Of a DNA stretch of 64,000 bases, positions 44,515 to 52,818 are shown in pieces. This stretch comes from CAVSUR01 sp963731285. Lineage in GTDB: Bacteria; Actinomycetota; Actinomycetes; Streptosporangiales; Streptosporangiaceae. The position numbers and the translations under genes were made by a program. The stretch's first letter is position 1; the number at the start of each line of letters is the position of its first letter. The notes under the pieces are model-generated. The model was given only the letters and a program-made list of their open reading frames with translations, did not search any database and had not been told where the DNA came from. The stretch covers positions 496,001 through 560,000 of the forward strand of contig CAVSUR010000011.1 in assembly GCA_963731285.1 (NCBI GenBank), written 5' to 3'.

Positions 44515-45453
44515 TCAGTAGCCTGCCCGGTCGGGTGCGCCGTCGGAGACCCACTGGTACACCCGGGCCAGCCCGCCGGCCAGCTCGGTGCGCGGCCGCC
44601 AGCCCAGGTCGCGCTCGGCGAGCTGCACCGCGAGCGCGCTGCGCTGCAGCTCGCCGGGGCGCGCGGGGGCGAACTGCGGATGCACGGGCAGGCCGGCCGC
44701 GGCGCCGACCAGCGCGGCCAGCTCCAGCACGCCGATCTCGGTCCCGGTGCCGATGTTCCAGGTACCGGGCTGGCCGTGATCGGCGCAGGCGAGGAACGCC
44801 GCGACAGTGTCGCCGACGTAGACGTAGTCGCGGGTCTGCTTGCCGTCGCCGTAGATCGTCGGCCGGGCGCCCGCGAGCACCCGCGAGCAGAAGATCGTGA
44901 CCACCCCGGCCTCGCCGGCCGGGTCCTGCCGCGGGCCGTACACATTGGCCAGCCGGAGCACGCTGTGCCGGGACCCGTGCAGCCGGTTGTACAGGTCGAC
45001 GTACTGCTCGGCGCAGTATTTGCCGACTCCGTACGGCGACTCGGGCAGCGGCAGGACGTCCTCCATCGACGGGATCGGCGCGTCCCGGCCGTACAGCGCG
45101 CCGCCGCTGGAGCACATCAGCACCCGGGCGCCCGCGGCGCGCGCCGCCTCGAGCACGTTGATCGTGCCGACCACGTTGGCGGTGGCGTCGAAGGCCGGCC
45201 TGGCGACCGAGGCGCGCACGTCGATCTGCGCGGCCAGGTGACAGATGAGCTCGGGCCGCTCGCGCCCGACAACCTCGGTCAGCGCGGCCGCGTCGGTGAT
45301 GCTGACCTGGTGGAACACGGCACGCTCGGCCAGCCGGGCCAGCCTGCCGGCCGACAGGTCGTCGATCACGGTCACTTCGTCGCCCCGGCTCAGCAGCGCA
45401 TCGGCCAGGTGTGAGCCAATGAAGCCGGCGCCGCCGGTCACGAGAACGCGCAT
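44515..45453 (-). CDS. NAD-dependent epimerase/dehydratase (UDP-glucose 4-epimerase-like)
   Basis: An extended SDR of 312 residues: MRVLVTGGAGFIGSHLADAL (GxxGxxG), DDLSAG for the adenine ribose, CSSGGALYG with the Ser, and YGVGK (Tyr/Lys). GDGKQTRDYVYVGDTV and the C-terminal RPGELQRS are typical of GalE/dTDP-glucose 4,6-dehydratase relatives. The exact nucleotide sugar is uncertain. It lies between rph and the MBL gene, where M. tuberculosis has no counterpart. Confidence 0.87.
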   Translation of the reverse strand: MRVLVTGGAGFIGSHLADALLSRGDEVTVIDDLSAGRLARLAERAVFHQVSITDAAALTEVVGRERPELICHLAAQIDVRASVARPAFDATANVVGTINVLEAARAAGARVLMCSSGGALYGRDAPIPSMEDVLPLPESPYGVGKYCAEQYVDLYNRLHGSRHSVLRLANVYGPRQDPAGEAGVVTIFCSRVLAGARPTIYGDGKQTRDYVYVGDTVAAFLACADHGQPGTWNIGTGTEIGVLELAALVGAAAGLPVHPQFAPARPGELQRSALAVQLAERDLGWRPRTELAGGLARVYQWVSDGAPDRAGY

Positions 45454-45486
45454 GGACGGTGAGTGTATGCGGGGCCGGCCAGCCAG

Positions 45487-46239
45487 CTAGCTGCCGTCCA
45501 GCAGTACCCGGCCGGGCGCGGCCAGCGACAGCGGGCCGGCGAACGCGGCCGCCGCCTCCGCCCGGCTGCGCTCGGGATCGTTGCCGGGAACCAGGTGGGT
45601 CAGCACGAGCCCGCCAGCGGCCGCCCTGGCCGCGTGCTCCCCGGCCTGCCGGGCGGTCAGGTGCAGGTTGCCCGGCAGCCCGGGAAGATCACGGAAGGAT
45701 GCCTCGCACAGCAGCATGTCGGCATCAGCGGCCAGGCCGACCAGCGCGTCGGCGGGGCCGGTGTCGGCGGAGTAGGCGACGCTGGCGCCGCCGTGCTCGA
45801 GCCGGATGCCGAACGTCTCCACCGGATGATTCATGCGCGCGGCGGTCACCCGCAGCGGCCCGATCGTGATGGTGCCCGGCTCCAGCGTGACGAAGTCGAA
45901 CGCCGCGGCCATCGTGGTGTCCGGGTCCAGGCCCATGGCCCTGGCCAGCCGCTCGCCGGTGCGGGCCGGCCCGTAGACCGGAATCCGCGGCATCGGGCCG
46001 TCCGGGTGATAGCGCCTGGCCACCGCGTAGGAGCACATGTCCAGGCAGTGGTCGGCGTGCTGGTGGCTCAGGCAGACCGCGTCGATGGCGGCGAGCCCGG
46101 CCACCCGCTGCAGCGCGCCCAGTGCGCCAGTGCCGAGGTCCAGGACCAGCCGGAAGCCCTCCGCCTCCACCAGATAGCAGGAGGCCGGGCCGTCCGGTCC
46201 GGGGAAACTGCCCGCGCATCCGATCACCGTCAGCCGCAT
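45487..46239 (-). CDS. MBL-fold phosphodiesterase-like protein (Rv1339 homologue)
   Basis: 250 residues, start MRLTVIGCAGSFPGPDGPAS. The zinc motif is CLSHQHADHCLD; further ligands are in ARMNHPVETFG, YSADTGPADAL (Asp) and LTHLVPGN (His). Sequence and position (upstream of rph-rdgB) match M. tuberculosis Rv1339, described as a cyclic-nucleotide phosphodiesterase related to RNase Z. cAMP hydrolysis is therefore a reasonable but inferred role. ATG 46239 begins 11 bp before the thioesterase stop position. Confidence 0.82.
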   Translation of the reverse strand: MRLTVIGCAGSFPGPDGPASCYLVEAEGFRLVLDLGTGALGALQRVAGLAAIDAVCLSHQHADHCLDMCSYAVARRYHPDGPMPRIPVYGPARTGERLARAMGLDPDTTMAAAFDFVTLEPGTITIGPLRVTAARMNHPVETFGIRLEHGGASVAYSADTGPADALVGLAADADMLLCEASFRDLPGLPGNLHLTARQAGEHAARAAAGGLVLTHLVPGNDPERSRAEAAAAFAGPLSLAAPGRVLLDGS

Positions 46240-46250
46240 GGGCGACCACG

Positions 46251-47105
46251 TTAGCCGGGCGCGGCCGGGCCGCGGCCCACCCGGGCGATCTGCCGGCTCT
46301 GCGCGACCAGCGCGCCCGCGGTGTCCCAGACTTCGGCTTCCTCGTCGAACCAGCCGCCGCTGACGTGCCGGCACCGGGCCGCCACCCGCAACGGCCCCGG
46401 CGCCGGGACGGCCCGCATGTACCAGGTCAGCTCCACGGTCGGCGACCAGCCGCTCGCGCCCAGGCCGAACACCACCGGAGGCAGCGCGTCGACGGCCAGG
46501 GCGAGCAGGTAGGCGTCGGCATCGCGGTCCTCGCGCAGGCTGAAGTAGCCCCGCATCTCCGGCACCCCGGCCGGCTGACCGTGCCGCCAGCCGGTCACGG
46601 CCGGATCGAGCAGCAGCGATACCTGCGCGGCGTAACCCTCGGCCGCGCCGGGCCAGGGGCCGAGGGCCACGCAGTCGCCCGCGGGCGGCAGCGCCGGCGG
46701 CGCGCCGGTCCAGCTCAGCGCCGCGGATTCGGACCTGACCGCCGCCTCGCCGGCGGCCAGCGCGCCGGTGGTCACGGTGACCTCCAGCACCGGCTTGTCG
46801 TCTTGCACCAGGGTGGCCCGGGCGGTGGCCGCGGTCCGGCCCTGGCGCAGCCAGGTGACCTGCACGTGCGCGGGCGCGAGCGCGGCCACCCGGAGGAAGT
46901 GCGCGCTGGTGGCGATGGGGTGCGGGTGCGGGGCACGGTCCAGCACCGCGCGCAGCACGGTCGCGATCAGCACTCCACCGTTGACCGCAGGCGGGGCCGT
47001 GTGGCCGGGCGCGACGAGCGCGAACCGCTCATCGGGCAGCACCTCGTACCTGCCGTCGCCGGCCGGGCGCACCGACGTGGCCTCGTCGAAGGCGGTCAGG
47101 CCCAT
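46251..47105 (-). CDS. Thioesterase-family protein (double hotdog, TesB-like)
   Basis: 284 residues forming two hotdog halves: NGGVLIATVLRAVLDRA and HFLRVAALAPAHVQVTWLRQ in the first, YFSLREDRDADAYLLALAVD and SPTVELTWYMRA in the second. This is the acyl-CoA thioesterase-like superfamily (4HBT_3). The substrate is unknown. GTG/ATG 47105 overlaps the cysM end by 10 bp, so it is coupled to the cysteine genes. In M. tuberculosis this position holds a rhomboid protease and murI instead. Confidence 0.8.
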   Translation of the reverse strand: MGLTAFDEATSVRPAGDGRYEVLPDERFALVAPGHTAPPAVNGGVLIATVLRAVLDRAPHPHPIATSAHFLRVAALAPAHVQVTWLRQGRTAATARATLVQDDKPVLEVTVTTGALAAGEAAVRSESAALSWTGAPPALPPAGDCVALGPWPGAAEGYAAQVSLLLDPAVTGWRHGQPAGVPEMRGYFSLREDRDADAYLLALAVDALPPVVFGLGASGWSPTVELTWYMRAVPAPGPLRVAARCRHVSGGWFDEEAEVWDTAGALVAQSRQIARVGRGPAAPG

Positions 47106-48043
47106 AGCTGGCCCTCCAGCCGGGCCTCGGCCTCCTCCAGGGTGCCGCCGTAGGCGCCGGTGGACAGGTACTTCCAGCCGCCGTCGGCGATGATCATGGC
47201 TATGTCCGCGCGCTGGCCCGCCGCGTGCGCCCGGGCGGCGATCCCCAGCCCCGCGTGCGCCACGCAGCCGGAGGAGATCCCGGCGAACAGCCCCTCCGCC
47301 TCCAGCAGCTGCCGGGTGCGCCGCAGCGCGTCCGCCGACGAGACCGAGTACCGGCCGGTCAGCACGGATTCGTCGTACAGCTCGGGGACGAAGCCCTCAT
47401 CCATGTTGCGCAGCCCGTAGACCAGCTCGCCGTACCGCGGCTCGGCCGCGACGACCTGTACCCCGGGCACTTTTTCCCGCAAATACCGTCCGGTGCCCAT
47501 CAGCGTCCCGGTAGTGCCCAGGCCCGCTACGAAATGGGTGATCTCGGGCAAGTCGGCCAGCAGCTCGGGGCCGGTGGTCTCATAGTGCGCCCGCGCGTTA
47601 GCCTCGTTGCCGTACTGGTAGAGCATGACCCAGTCCGGGTTCTGCGCGGCCAGCTCCCTGGCCACCCGGACGGCCTCGTTCGACCCGCCGGCCGCCGGGG
47701 ACGAGATGACCGACGCGCCGTACAGCTCAAGCAGCTGGCGCCGCTCGGCCGAGGTGTTCTCCGGCATCACGCAGATCAGCCGGTAGCCCCGCAGCCTGGC
47801 TGCCATGGCCAGCGAGATGCCGGTGTTGCCGGAGGTCGGCTCGAGGATCGTGGCGCCGGGCGTGAGCGTGCCGGCCTTCTCCGCGGCCGCCACCATGTAG
47901 AACGCGGCCCGGTCCTTGACTGAGCCGGTCGGGTTGCGGTCCTCCAGCTTGGCCCACAGCCGGACGCCAGGGCCGGGCGCCAGGTGCGGCAGCCCCACCA
48001 GCGGGGTGCCGCCCACGGCGTCGAGCAGCGAGTCGTAGCGCAT
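47096..48043 (-). CDS. cysM: O-phosphoserine sulfhydrylase (CysM)
   Basis: PLP enzyme that makes cysteine from O-phosphoserine and thiocarboxylated CysO. 315 residues. The PLP lysine is Lys43 in NPTGSVKDRAA; EPTSGNTGISLA and GLGTTGTLMGTGRYL bind substrate and phosphate. Location downstream of mec and cysO identifies it as the CysO-dependent form, as in M. tuberculosis Rv1336, rather than sulfide-using CysK. Confidence 0.93.
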   Translation of the reverse strand: MRYDSLLDAVGGTPLVGLPHLAPGPGVRLWAKLEDRNPTGSVKDRAAFYMVAAAEKAGTLTPGATILEPTSGNTGISLAMAARLRGYRLICVMPENTSAERRQLLELYGASVISSPAAGGSNEAVRVARELAAQNPDWVMLYQYGNEANARAHYETTGPELLADLPEITHFVAGLGTTGTLMGTGRYLREKVPGVQVVAAEPRYGELVYGLRNMDEGFVPELYDESVLTGRYSVSSADALRRTRQLLEAEGLFAGISSGCVAHAGLGIAARAHAAGQRADIAMIIADGGWKYLSTGAYGGTLEEAEARLEGQLWA

Positions 48044-48085
48044 CAGGCTCCTGAACCAGGCCGGGTCAGCGGCCGGGCAGGCGGG

Positions 48086-48364
48086 TCAGCGCGCCCCGCC
48101 GGCGACGGCGGGGAGCACCGTGACCGTGTCGCCGTCGGAGACCGGGGCGTCCAGGCCGCCCAGGAAGCGCACGTCCTCGTCGTTCAGGTATACGTTGACG
48201 AACCGGCGCAGGCCCGAGTCGTCGACCAGCCGGTCGCGCAGGCCGCCGTGCCGGGTGTCCAGGTCGGCGAACAGGTCGCCGAGCGTGTCGCCCTTGCCCT
48301 CGACCGACTTGGCCCCGCCGGTATAGCTGCGCAAGATCGTCGGGATGCGGACCTCGATGGCCAT
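48086..48364 (-). CDS. cysO: Sulfur carrier CysO (MoaD/ThiS fold) with two residues beyond GG
   Basis: A 92-residue ubiquitin-like carrier. RRFVNVYLNDEDVRFLGGLD and DGDTVTVLPAVAGG are typical of CysO, whose C-terminal Gly-Gly is thiocarboxylated. Here the protein ends GGAR, so the last two residues must be removed before activation; the frame and TGA at 48086 are clear. Mec upstream is the obvious candidate protease. Confidence 0.92.
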   Translation of the reverse strand: MAIEVRIPTILRSYTGGAKSVEGKGDTLGDLFADLDTRHGGLRDRLVDDSGLRRFVNVYLNDEDVRFLGGLDAPVSDGDTVTVLPAVAGGAR

Positions 48365-48434
48365 TGCTGATACTCCCAGGGTGGTATTGAGCCCGCGGGC
48401 TCCCTGCCGGTTGTCAACCGGCCTGCCGGCCGGA

Positions 48435-48848
48435 TCATTCCGCGCCGGTGACCGTGACCTCCTCCTCGGTCACCACCCCGTCCACGATCCGGAAGGACCG
48501 GAAATCGGCCGCGTCCGGATCGGCGGTCGACACCAGCACGTAGTGCGCGCCGGGCTCGCTGGCGTAGGTGATATCGGTCCGGGACGGGTAGGCCCCGGTG
48601 GCGGTGTGCGAGTGGTAGATCACGACCGGCTCCTCGTCCGCGTCGTCCATCGCCCGCCAGACGGCCAGCTGCTCCATCGAGTCGAACCGGTAGAAGGTCG
48701 GCGACCGCTCCGCGTTCTGCATCGGGATGAACCGCTCGGGCCGGTCGCGGCCGGCCGGGCCGGCGATCACCCCGCAGGCCTCATCGGGATGGTCGGCGCG
48801 CGCGTGCGCCACGATCTTGTCCCGCAGCGGGGCCGAGATGGTCAGCAT
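48435..48848 (-). CDS. mec: CysO-cysteine peptidase Mec (JAMM/MPN+)
   Basis: Zinc metalloprotease that releases cysteine from the CysO-cysteine adduct. 137 residues. The JAMM motif is complete: Glu23 in PDEACG, then HSHTATGAYPSRTD with His79, His81, Ser89 and Asp92. It is 70 bp upstream of cysO, the same order as M. tuberculosis Rv1334-Rv1336. TACGCT 7 nt before ATG 48848 and no ribosome site suggest a leaderless start. Confidence 0.93.
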   Translation of the reverse strand: MLTISAPLRDKIVAHARADHPDEACGVIAGPAGRDRPERFIPMQNAERSPTFYRFDSMEQLAVWRAMDDADEEPVVIYHSHTATGAYPSRTDITYASEPGAHYVLVSTADPDAADFRSFRIVDGVVTEEEVTVTGAE

Positions 48849-48871
48849 GCTGGCGAGCGTAACGTCCCGCC

Positions 48872-49588
48872 TCAGCTCAGCGCCTCGACCAGGGTCTCCT
48901 GCAGGTAGGCCAGCCACTGGTAGACCCACACGTACGCGAAGCGGGGATCGCCCCTGTCCATCTGCGCCACGTCGGAGTCGAAGTCCTCGGTCACGTCGAG
49001 GCGCACCGACAGGGCCAGCCGCACGTCGTTGAGCGCGCGCAGCCAGGCCTGGCTGTCCGCGGCGGTCAGCCGGATCCGGCCGCCCCGGGCGGGCAGCGTG
49101 GCCAGCACGGTCCGGGCGGCCGCGATCTTGGCCGAGCGCAGGCCGTGCTCGGTGTAGCGGCGGAACTCAGCCGCCGCCTGCGGGTCGTCGCGGTAGGCGT
49201 CCGGCAGCAGCCGGGCCAGTGCCGGGTCGGACGGCGGCGTGGCCGCGTCGGTGAGCTGCAGCTCGGCGGCGAGCGCCGCGGCGCTGCCGGCCAGCAGCGC
49301 CGCATCCGGACTGTCCGGGCCGGTTCCGGCGGCCGCCTCTGCGGTCAGGCTGCCCCCGGTCAGGCTGCCCCCGGTCAGGCTCTCCCCGGGGGCGCTGTCC
49401 GGTGTGCCCCCGCCGATCAGGTCGGCGACCTGGCTGACCAGGTTGCGGATGATGCCGGCCTGGCCGGCCGCGAACCGCGCGGTCGCCCCGTCGCCGGCCG
49501 ACCGGAAGCCCGCCATCAGGTCCGCCGTCCCGCCGGCGTGCTCGCTAGCTCCATCGTCTCCGCCCGTCCCCGCCGGATCGCCGCTCAC
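48872..49588 (-). CDS. DUF2017 family protein
   Basis: About 238 residues. The conserved C-terminal two-thirds includes ARLLPDAYRDDPQAAAEFRR, SQAWLRALNDVRLALSVRLD and YVWVYQWLAYLQETLVEAL. DUF2017 proteins lie beside clpS in many actinobacteria (Rv1332 in M. tuberculosis); function is not established. A 15-bp sequence repeated three times encodes LTGGSLTGGSLT in the N-terminal linker. GTG 49588 overlaps the clpS stop (GTGA), so translation is coupled. Confidence 0.82.
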   Translation of the reverse strand: MSGDPAGTGGDDGASEHAGGTADLMAGFRSAGDGATARFAAGQAGIIRNLVSQVADLIGGGTPDSAPGESLTGGSLTGGSLTAEAAAGTGPDSPDAALLAGSAAALAAELQLTDAATPPSDPALARLLPDAYRDDPQAAAEFRRYTEHGLRSAKIAAARTVLATLPARGGRIRLTAADSQAWLRALNDVRLALSVRLDVTEDFDSDVAQMDRGDPRFAYVWVYQWLAYLQETLVEALS

Positions 49589-49875
49589 GAGTCGTGGCTC
49601 ACGGTGGCCCACAGGCCGTAGCCGTGCAGGGTTTCCGCGTGCCGTTCCATGGCCTCGTGCGCCCCGGCGGACACCACGGCCCTGCCCTTGTGGTGCACGT
49701 CGAGCATCAGCTTCTCGGCCCTGGCCTTCGAGTAGCCGAACACGGCCTGGAACACGTAGGTCACATACGACATGAGGTTGACAGGGTCGTTCCACACGAT
49801 CGTGACCCAGGGCGTGTCGGCCGCAGCCTCCTGCCCCGTCTCCGGCCGCTCTACCTCAGCTGGCGCGGTGCTCAT
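49585..49875 (-). CDS. clpS: ATP-dependent Clp protease adaptor ClpS
   Basis: ClpS delivers N-degron proteins to ClpC/ClpA-ClpP. 96 residues. WVTIVWNDPVNLMSYVTYVF has the N-degron pocket (N-D-P, M), followed by VHHKGRAVVSAGAHEAMERH. GGGAGGTGA lies 6 nt before ATG 49875 and TAGGGT at 49895-49900 (minus) is a good -10. Divergent from pncB as in M. tuberculosis Rv1330c-Rv1331. Confidence 0.94.
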   Translation of the reverse strand: MSTAPAEVERPETGQEAAADTPWVTIVWNDPVNLMSYVTYVFQAVFGYSKARAEKLMLDVHHKGRAVVSAGAHEAMERHAETLHGYGLWATVSHDS

Positions 49876-49894
49876 CCGGTGTCACCTCCCTCAG

Positions 49895-49936
49895 ACCCTA
49901 GTGTTCCACTCTGGCCCGATCCGCGGTCCGTAGGCT
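49895..49936. promoter_or_regulatory. Divergent -10 elements for clpS and pncB
   Basis: TAGGGT (minus, 49895-49900) precedes the clpS leader. TAGGCT (plus, 49931-49936) lies exactly 6 nt before the pncB ATG, implying a leaderless pncB mRNA. -35 elements are not clear. Confidence 0.55.
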
Positions 49937-49942
49937 TCGGAT

Positions 49943-51283
49943 ATGACCAGGGATCAGGACGCGGCCGGGCCGGCCGGCGGGGGAACCGGCCTGCTGACCG
50001 ACCATTACGAGCTGACCATGCTGCGGGCAGCGCTGGCTAGTGGCGCCGCCCGCCGGCAGGGCGTGTTCGAGGTCTTCGCCCGCTACCTGCCGGCAGGCCG
50101 GCGCTACGGGGTGGTGGCCGGCACCGGGCGGCTGCTCGACGCCCTGGCCGAGTTCACCTTCAGCGACGCCGACCTGGGCTTCCTGAGCGACACCGGGGTC
50201 ATCGACGACACCACGCTGCGGTTCCTGGCGTCCTACCGGTTCGCCGGGAACATGTTCGGCTACGCCGAGGGCGACTGCTACTTTCCTGGCTCGCCGATCC
50301 TGGTCGTCGAGGGCACGTTCGCCGAGGCAGTGCTGCTCGAGACGCTGGTGCTGTCGGTGCTCAACCACGACTGCGCGATCGCCTCGGCCGCGTCCCGGAT
50401 GGTCACCGCGGCCGGGGGCAGGCCGCTGATCGAGATGGGCTCGCGCCGCACGCACGAGATGGCCGCCGTGGCCAGCGCCCGCGCGGCCTACCTGGCCGGC
50501 TTCGCCGCCACCTCCAACCTGCGCGCCGGGCGCGACTACGGCGTCCCGACCAGCGGCACCAGCGCGCACTCCTTCACCCTGGTGCACGATAACGAGCGGG
50601 CGGCCTTCGCCGCGCAGCTGGCCGCCCTCGGGCCCGCCACCACGCTGCTGGTCGACACCTACGACGTGGCCGCCGCCGTGCGCACGGCGGTGGAGCTGGC
50701 CGGACCGGACCTCGGCGCGGTCCGGGTCGACAGCGGCGACCTGACGGCCATCGCCCGCGAGGTCCGGGCCCAGCTGGCCGCGCTCGGCGCCGGCAAGACC
50801 CGGATCGTGCTCACCGGCGATCTGGACGAGCACTCGATCGCCGCGCTGGCCGCCACCCCGGTGGACGGCTACGGCGTGGGCACCTCGCTGGTGACCGGAT
50901 CGGGCGCGCCGACCGCAGCGCTGGTCTACAAGCTGGTGGCACGCACCGACAGCTCCGGCCAGCTGCAGCCGGTGGCCAAGCGCTCGGTCGGCAAGCCCGG
51001 TCGCGGCGGGCGCAAATGGGCGGTCCGGCAGCTGGCCGGCGACGGGACGGCCGCCGCTGAGCTGATCATGGACCAGCCGCCGGAGCCCGGATCCGGCGCG
51101 CGGATCCTGCTGCGGCAGCTCGTGCGCGACGGCGAGATCGTCGGCCGCGAGCCGCTGGCGGCCGCGCGCGACCGGCACCGGCAGGCGGTCGCCGAGCTGC
51201 CAGTGCACGCGTGCCAGCTGTCCCGCGGCTACCCGGCGATCCCGACGGTCTTCGCGCCAGACGACAACGCCCCGCTCCGCTAG
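49943..51283 (+). CDS. pncB: Nicotinate phosphoribosyltransferase
   Basis: Makes nicotinate mononucleotide from nicotinate and PRPP for NAD salvage. 446 residues. LLTDHYELTMLRAAL at the N-terminus, then IEMGSRRTHEMAAVASARAA, GTSAHSF, VRVDSGDL and GYGVGTSLVTGSG are typical of the family. There is no ribosome site; the leaderless start at ATG 49943 is supported by TAGGCT 6 nt upstream. Confidence 0.93.
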   Translation: MTRDQDAAGPAGGGTGLLTDHYELTMLRAALASGAARRQGVFEVFARYLPAGRRYGVVAGTGRLLDALAEFTFSDADLGFLSDTGVIDDTTLRFLASYRFAGNMFGYAEGDCYFPGSPILVVEGTFAEAVLLETLVLSVLNHDCAIASAASRMVTAAGGRPLIEMGSRRTHEMAAVASARAAYLAGFAATSNLRAGRDYGVPTSGTSAHSFTLVHDNERAAFAAQLAALGPATTLLVDTYDVAAAVRTAVELAGPDLGAVRVDSGDLTAIAREVRAQLAALGAGKTRIVLTGDLDEHSIAALAATPVDGYGVGTSLVTGSGAPTAALVYKLVARTDSSGQLQPVAKRSVGKPGRGGRKWAVRQLAGDGTAAAELIMDQPPEPGSGARILLRQLVRDGEIVGREPLAAARDRHRQAVAELPVHACQLSRGYPAIPTVFAPDDNAPLR

Positions 51284-51366
51284 TGCCGGAGCCGGCGTCG
51301 GCGCGGCCAGCATCACAAGCGTGTACGCCGGCGGGAAACCCGCGCTAGCGCGGCCCGGCTAGGCCG

Positions 51367-51627
51367 CTATTCGCCGCCCCCTGCGGGCAGCGACTCGTAG
51401 ATCTCCTTGCACTCGGGGCACACCGGGTACTTCTGCGGGTCCCGGCTCGGCACCCAGACCTTGCCGCACAGCGCCCGGACCGGGGTGCCGGTCACCGCGC
51501 TGTCGACGATCTTGTCCTTGAGAACGTAATGCGCGAACCGCTCGTGGTCGCCGTCGCCGGTGGACAGGTCCGGCCGGACGTCGGTTTCCTCCCGGGTGCG
51601 GCTGCCGGGGATGACTTCGGTGCTCAC
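51367..51627 (-). CDS. DUF3039 domain protein
   Basis: 86 residues. HERFAHYVLKDKIVDSAVTG, ALCGKVWVPSRDP and YPVCPECKEIYE are the DUF3039 core, with Cys positions suggesting a small zinc site. The family is almost universal in actinobacteria and has no assigned function. GTG 51627 (VSTEVIPGS) is the likely start; TAAACT lies 8 nt upstream. Upstream in-frame sequence is Arg/Pro-rich and not conserved-looking. Confidence 0.85.
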   Translation of the reverse strand: MSTEVIPGSRTREETDVRPDLSTGDGDHERFAHYVLKDKIVDSAVTGTPVRALCGKVWVPSRDPQKYPVCPECKEIYESLPAGGGE

Positions 51628-51692
51628 AATGGCCCAGTTTACGCGGACAGCCCCCGCGGCGTGGGCTGTCCGGCCGCCGCGCCGGGGCGCGC

Positions 51693-52268
51693 TCAGTTCT
51701 GCGCGGGGTCGTCGGGGTAGGTGGCGACCAGCGCGAGGTCGCCGCCCTGGCGGCGAAGCACCGCGGGCCACAGCCGCTCGGGCTCGGCGAAAAAGGCGTC
51801 GGCCGGCTCGCCGCCCAGCACGTACCAGGCGCCCTCGGCGATCTCCGCCTGCAGCTGGCCCGAGCCCCACCCGGCGTACCCGGCGAATACCCGCAGCGCG
51901 ACGACCTCGCCGATCAGCTGGTCCGGCGAGCCGCCGAGATCGACCAGGCCGATCCCGGCCATCAGCGGGGAACCCTCGAGCGACCGCCACCCCGGCGGCT
52001 GCTGCTCGCCCCGGACCCGGGCCAGGGCCAGCGCGCTGCTGGGCGACACCGGGCCGCCGCGGAACACCACCGACGGCCCGCTGACCAGGTACTGCCACGC
52101 CTCCAGCACCGCGCCGACGGCCACCTCGGTCGGCCGGTTGAGCACCACCCCGAGCGTGCCCTCCTCCGGCTCATCCTCGACGACCAGGACGACGGTCCGC
52201 CGGAAGTTGGAATCACCCAGCAGCGGCGTGGCCGCGAGCAGCTTCCCGGTGAGAGATGCCTCCGCCAT
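51693..52268 (-). CDS. YqgE/AlgH family protein (DUF179)
   Basis: 191 residues. LTGKLLAATPLLGDSNFRRT, GTLGVVLNRPTEV, VFRGGPVSP and RVFAGYAGWGSGQLQAEI are the DUF179 signatures. Function is unresolved in all bacteria. ATG 52268 (MAEASLTG) is the family start. It is divergent from the MarR gene, 88 bp away. Confidence 0.9.
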   Translation of the reverse strand: MAEASLTGKLLAATPLLGDSNFRRTVVLVVEDEPEEGTLGVVLNRPTEVAVGAVLEAWQYLVSGPSVVFRGGPVSPSSALALARVRGEQQPPGWRSLEGSPLMAGIGLVDLGGSPDQLIGEVVALRVFAGYAGWGSGQLQAEIAEGAWYVLGGEPADAFFAEPERLWPAVLRRQGGDLALVATYPDDPAQN

Positions 52269-52356
52269 GCCACCATGATGCGGCAACGGGCGGGCGGCCG
52301 CAGCCAGGTCATCGCCGGCGAGCCCCGCGACGGCGGGGGGCACGTAGGCTTCGGGT

Positions 52357-52818
52357 GTGTCCAGCCCAGTGACTGCGGCTCCCGCGGCCGGGACCGTCAA
52401 GCGCCCGCCGGAAGTCGATGCCGCCCGGCTGCGGGTCGCCATCCTGCGGATGTCCCGGCGGCTGCGCAAGCACGAGCTGGCCGGGCTGACGCCCACGCAG
52501 CTGTCCGCGCTCGCGACGGTGGAGCACTCCGGGCCCATCCGGCTCGGTGACCTCGCCGCCGCCGAGCGGATCGCGCCCTCGACCCTGACCCGGCTGGTCA
52601 GCGTGCTGGAGGCATGCGGGTACGTGCAGCGCGAGGCGGTGCCGGGCGATGCGCGGGCCGCCGAGGTGACGATCACCGATCAGGGCCACTCGGTGCTGGC
52701 CCGGATCCGGACCGAGACCATCGCGCTGCTCGCCGACGGGCTGCTCACGCTATCCCCCGGCCAGCTGGCCGCGCTGGAGGCGGCGCTGCCCGCCCTGGAA
52801 CAGCTGGCCGAGGCCTAG
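52357..52818 (+). CDS. MarR-family transcriptional regulator
   Basis: 153 residues, winged helix: LTPTQLSALATVEHSGPIRL, LAAAERIAPSTLTRLVSVLE (recognition helix), GYVQREAVPGDARAAEVTIT (wing D-x-R). TAGGCT at 52345-52350 lies 6 nt before GTG 52357, so the message is probably leaderless. The gene ends 4 bp inside the convergent thioredoxin gene. The target is unknown; the divergent yqgE-like gene is one candidate. Confidence 0.88.
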   Translation: MSSPVTAAPAAGTVKRPPEVDAARLRVAILRMSRRLRKHELAGLTPTQLSALATVEHSGPIRLGDLAAAERIAPSTLTRLVSVLEACGYVQREAVPGDARAAEVTITDQGHSVLARIRTETIALLADGLLTLSPGQLAALEAALPALEQLAEA

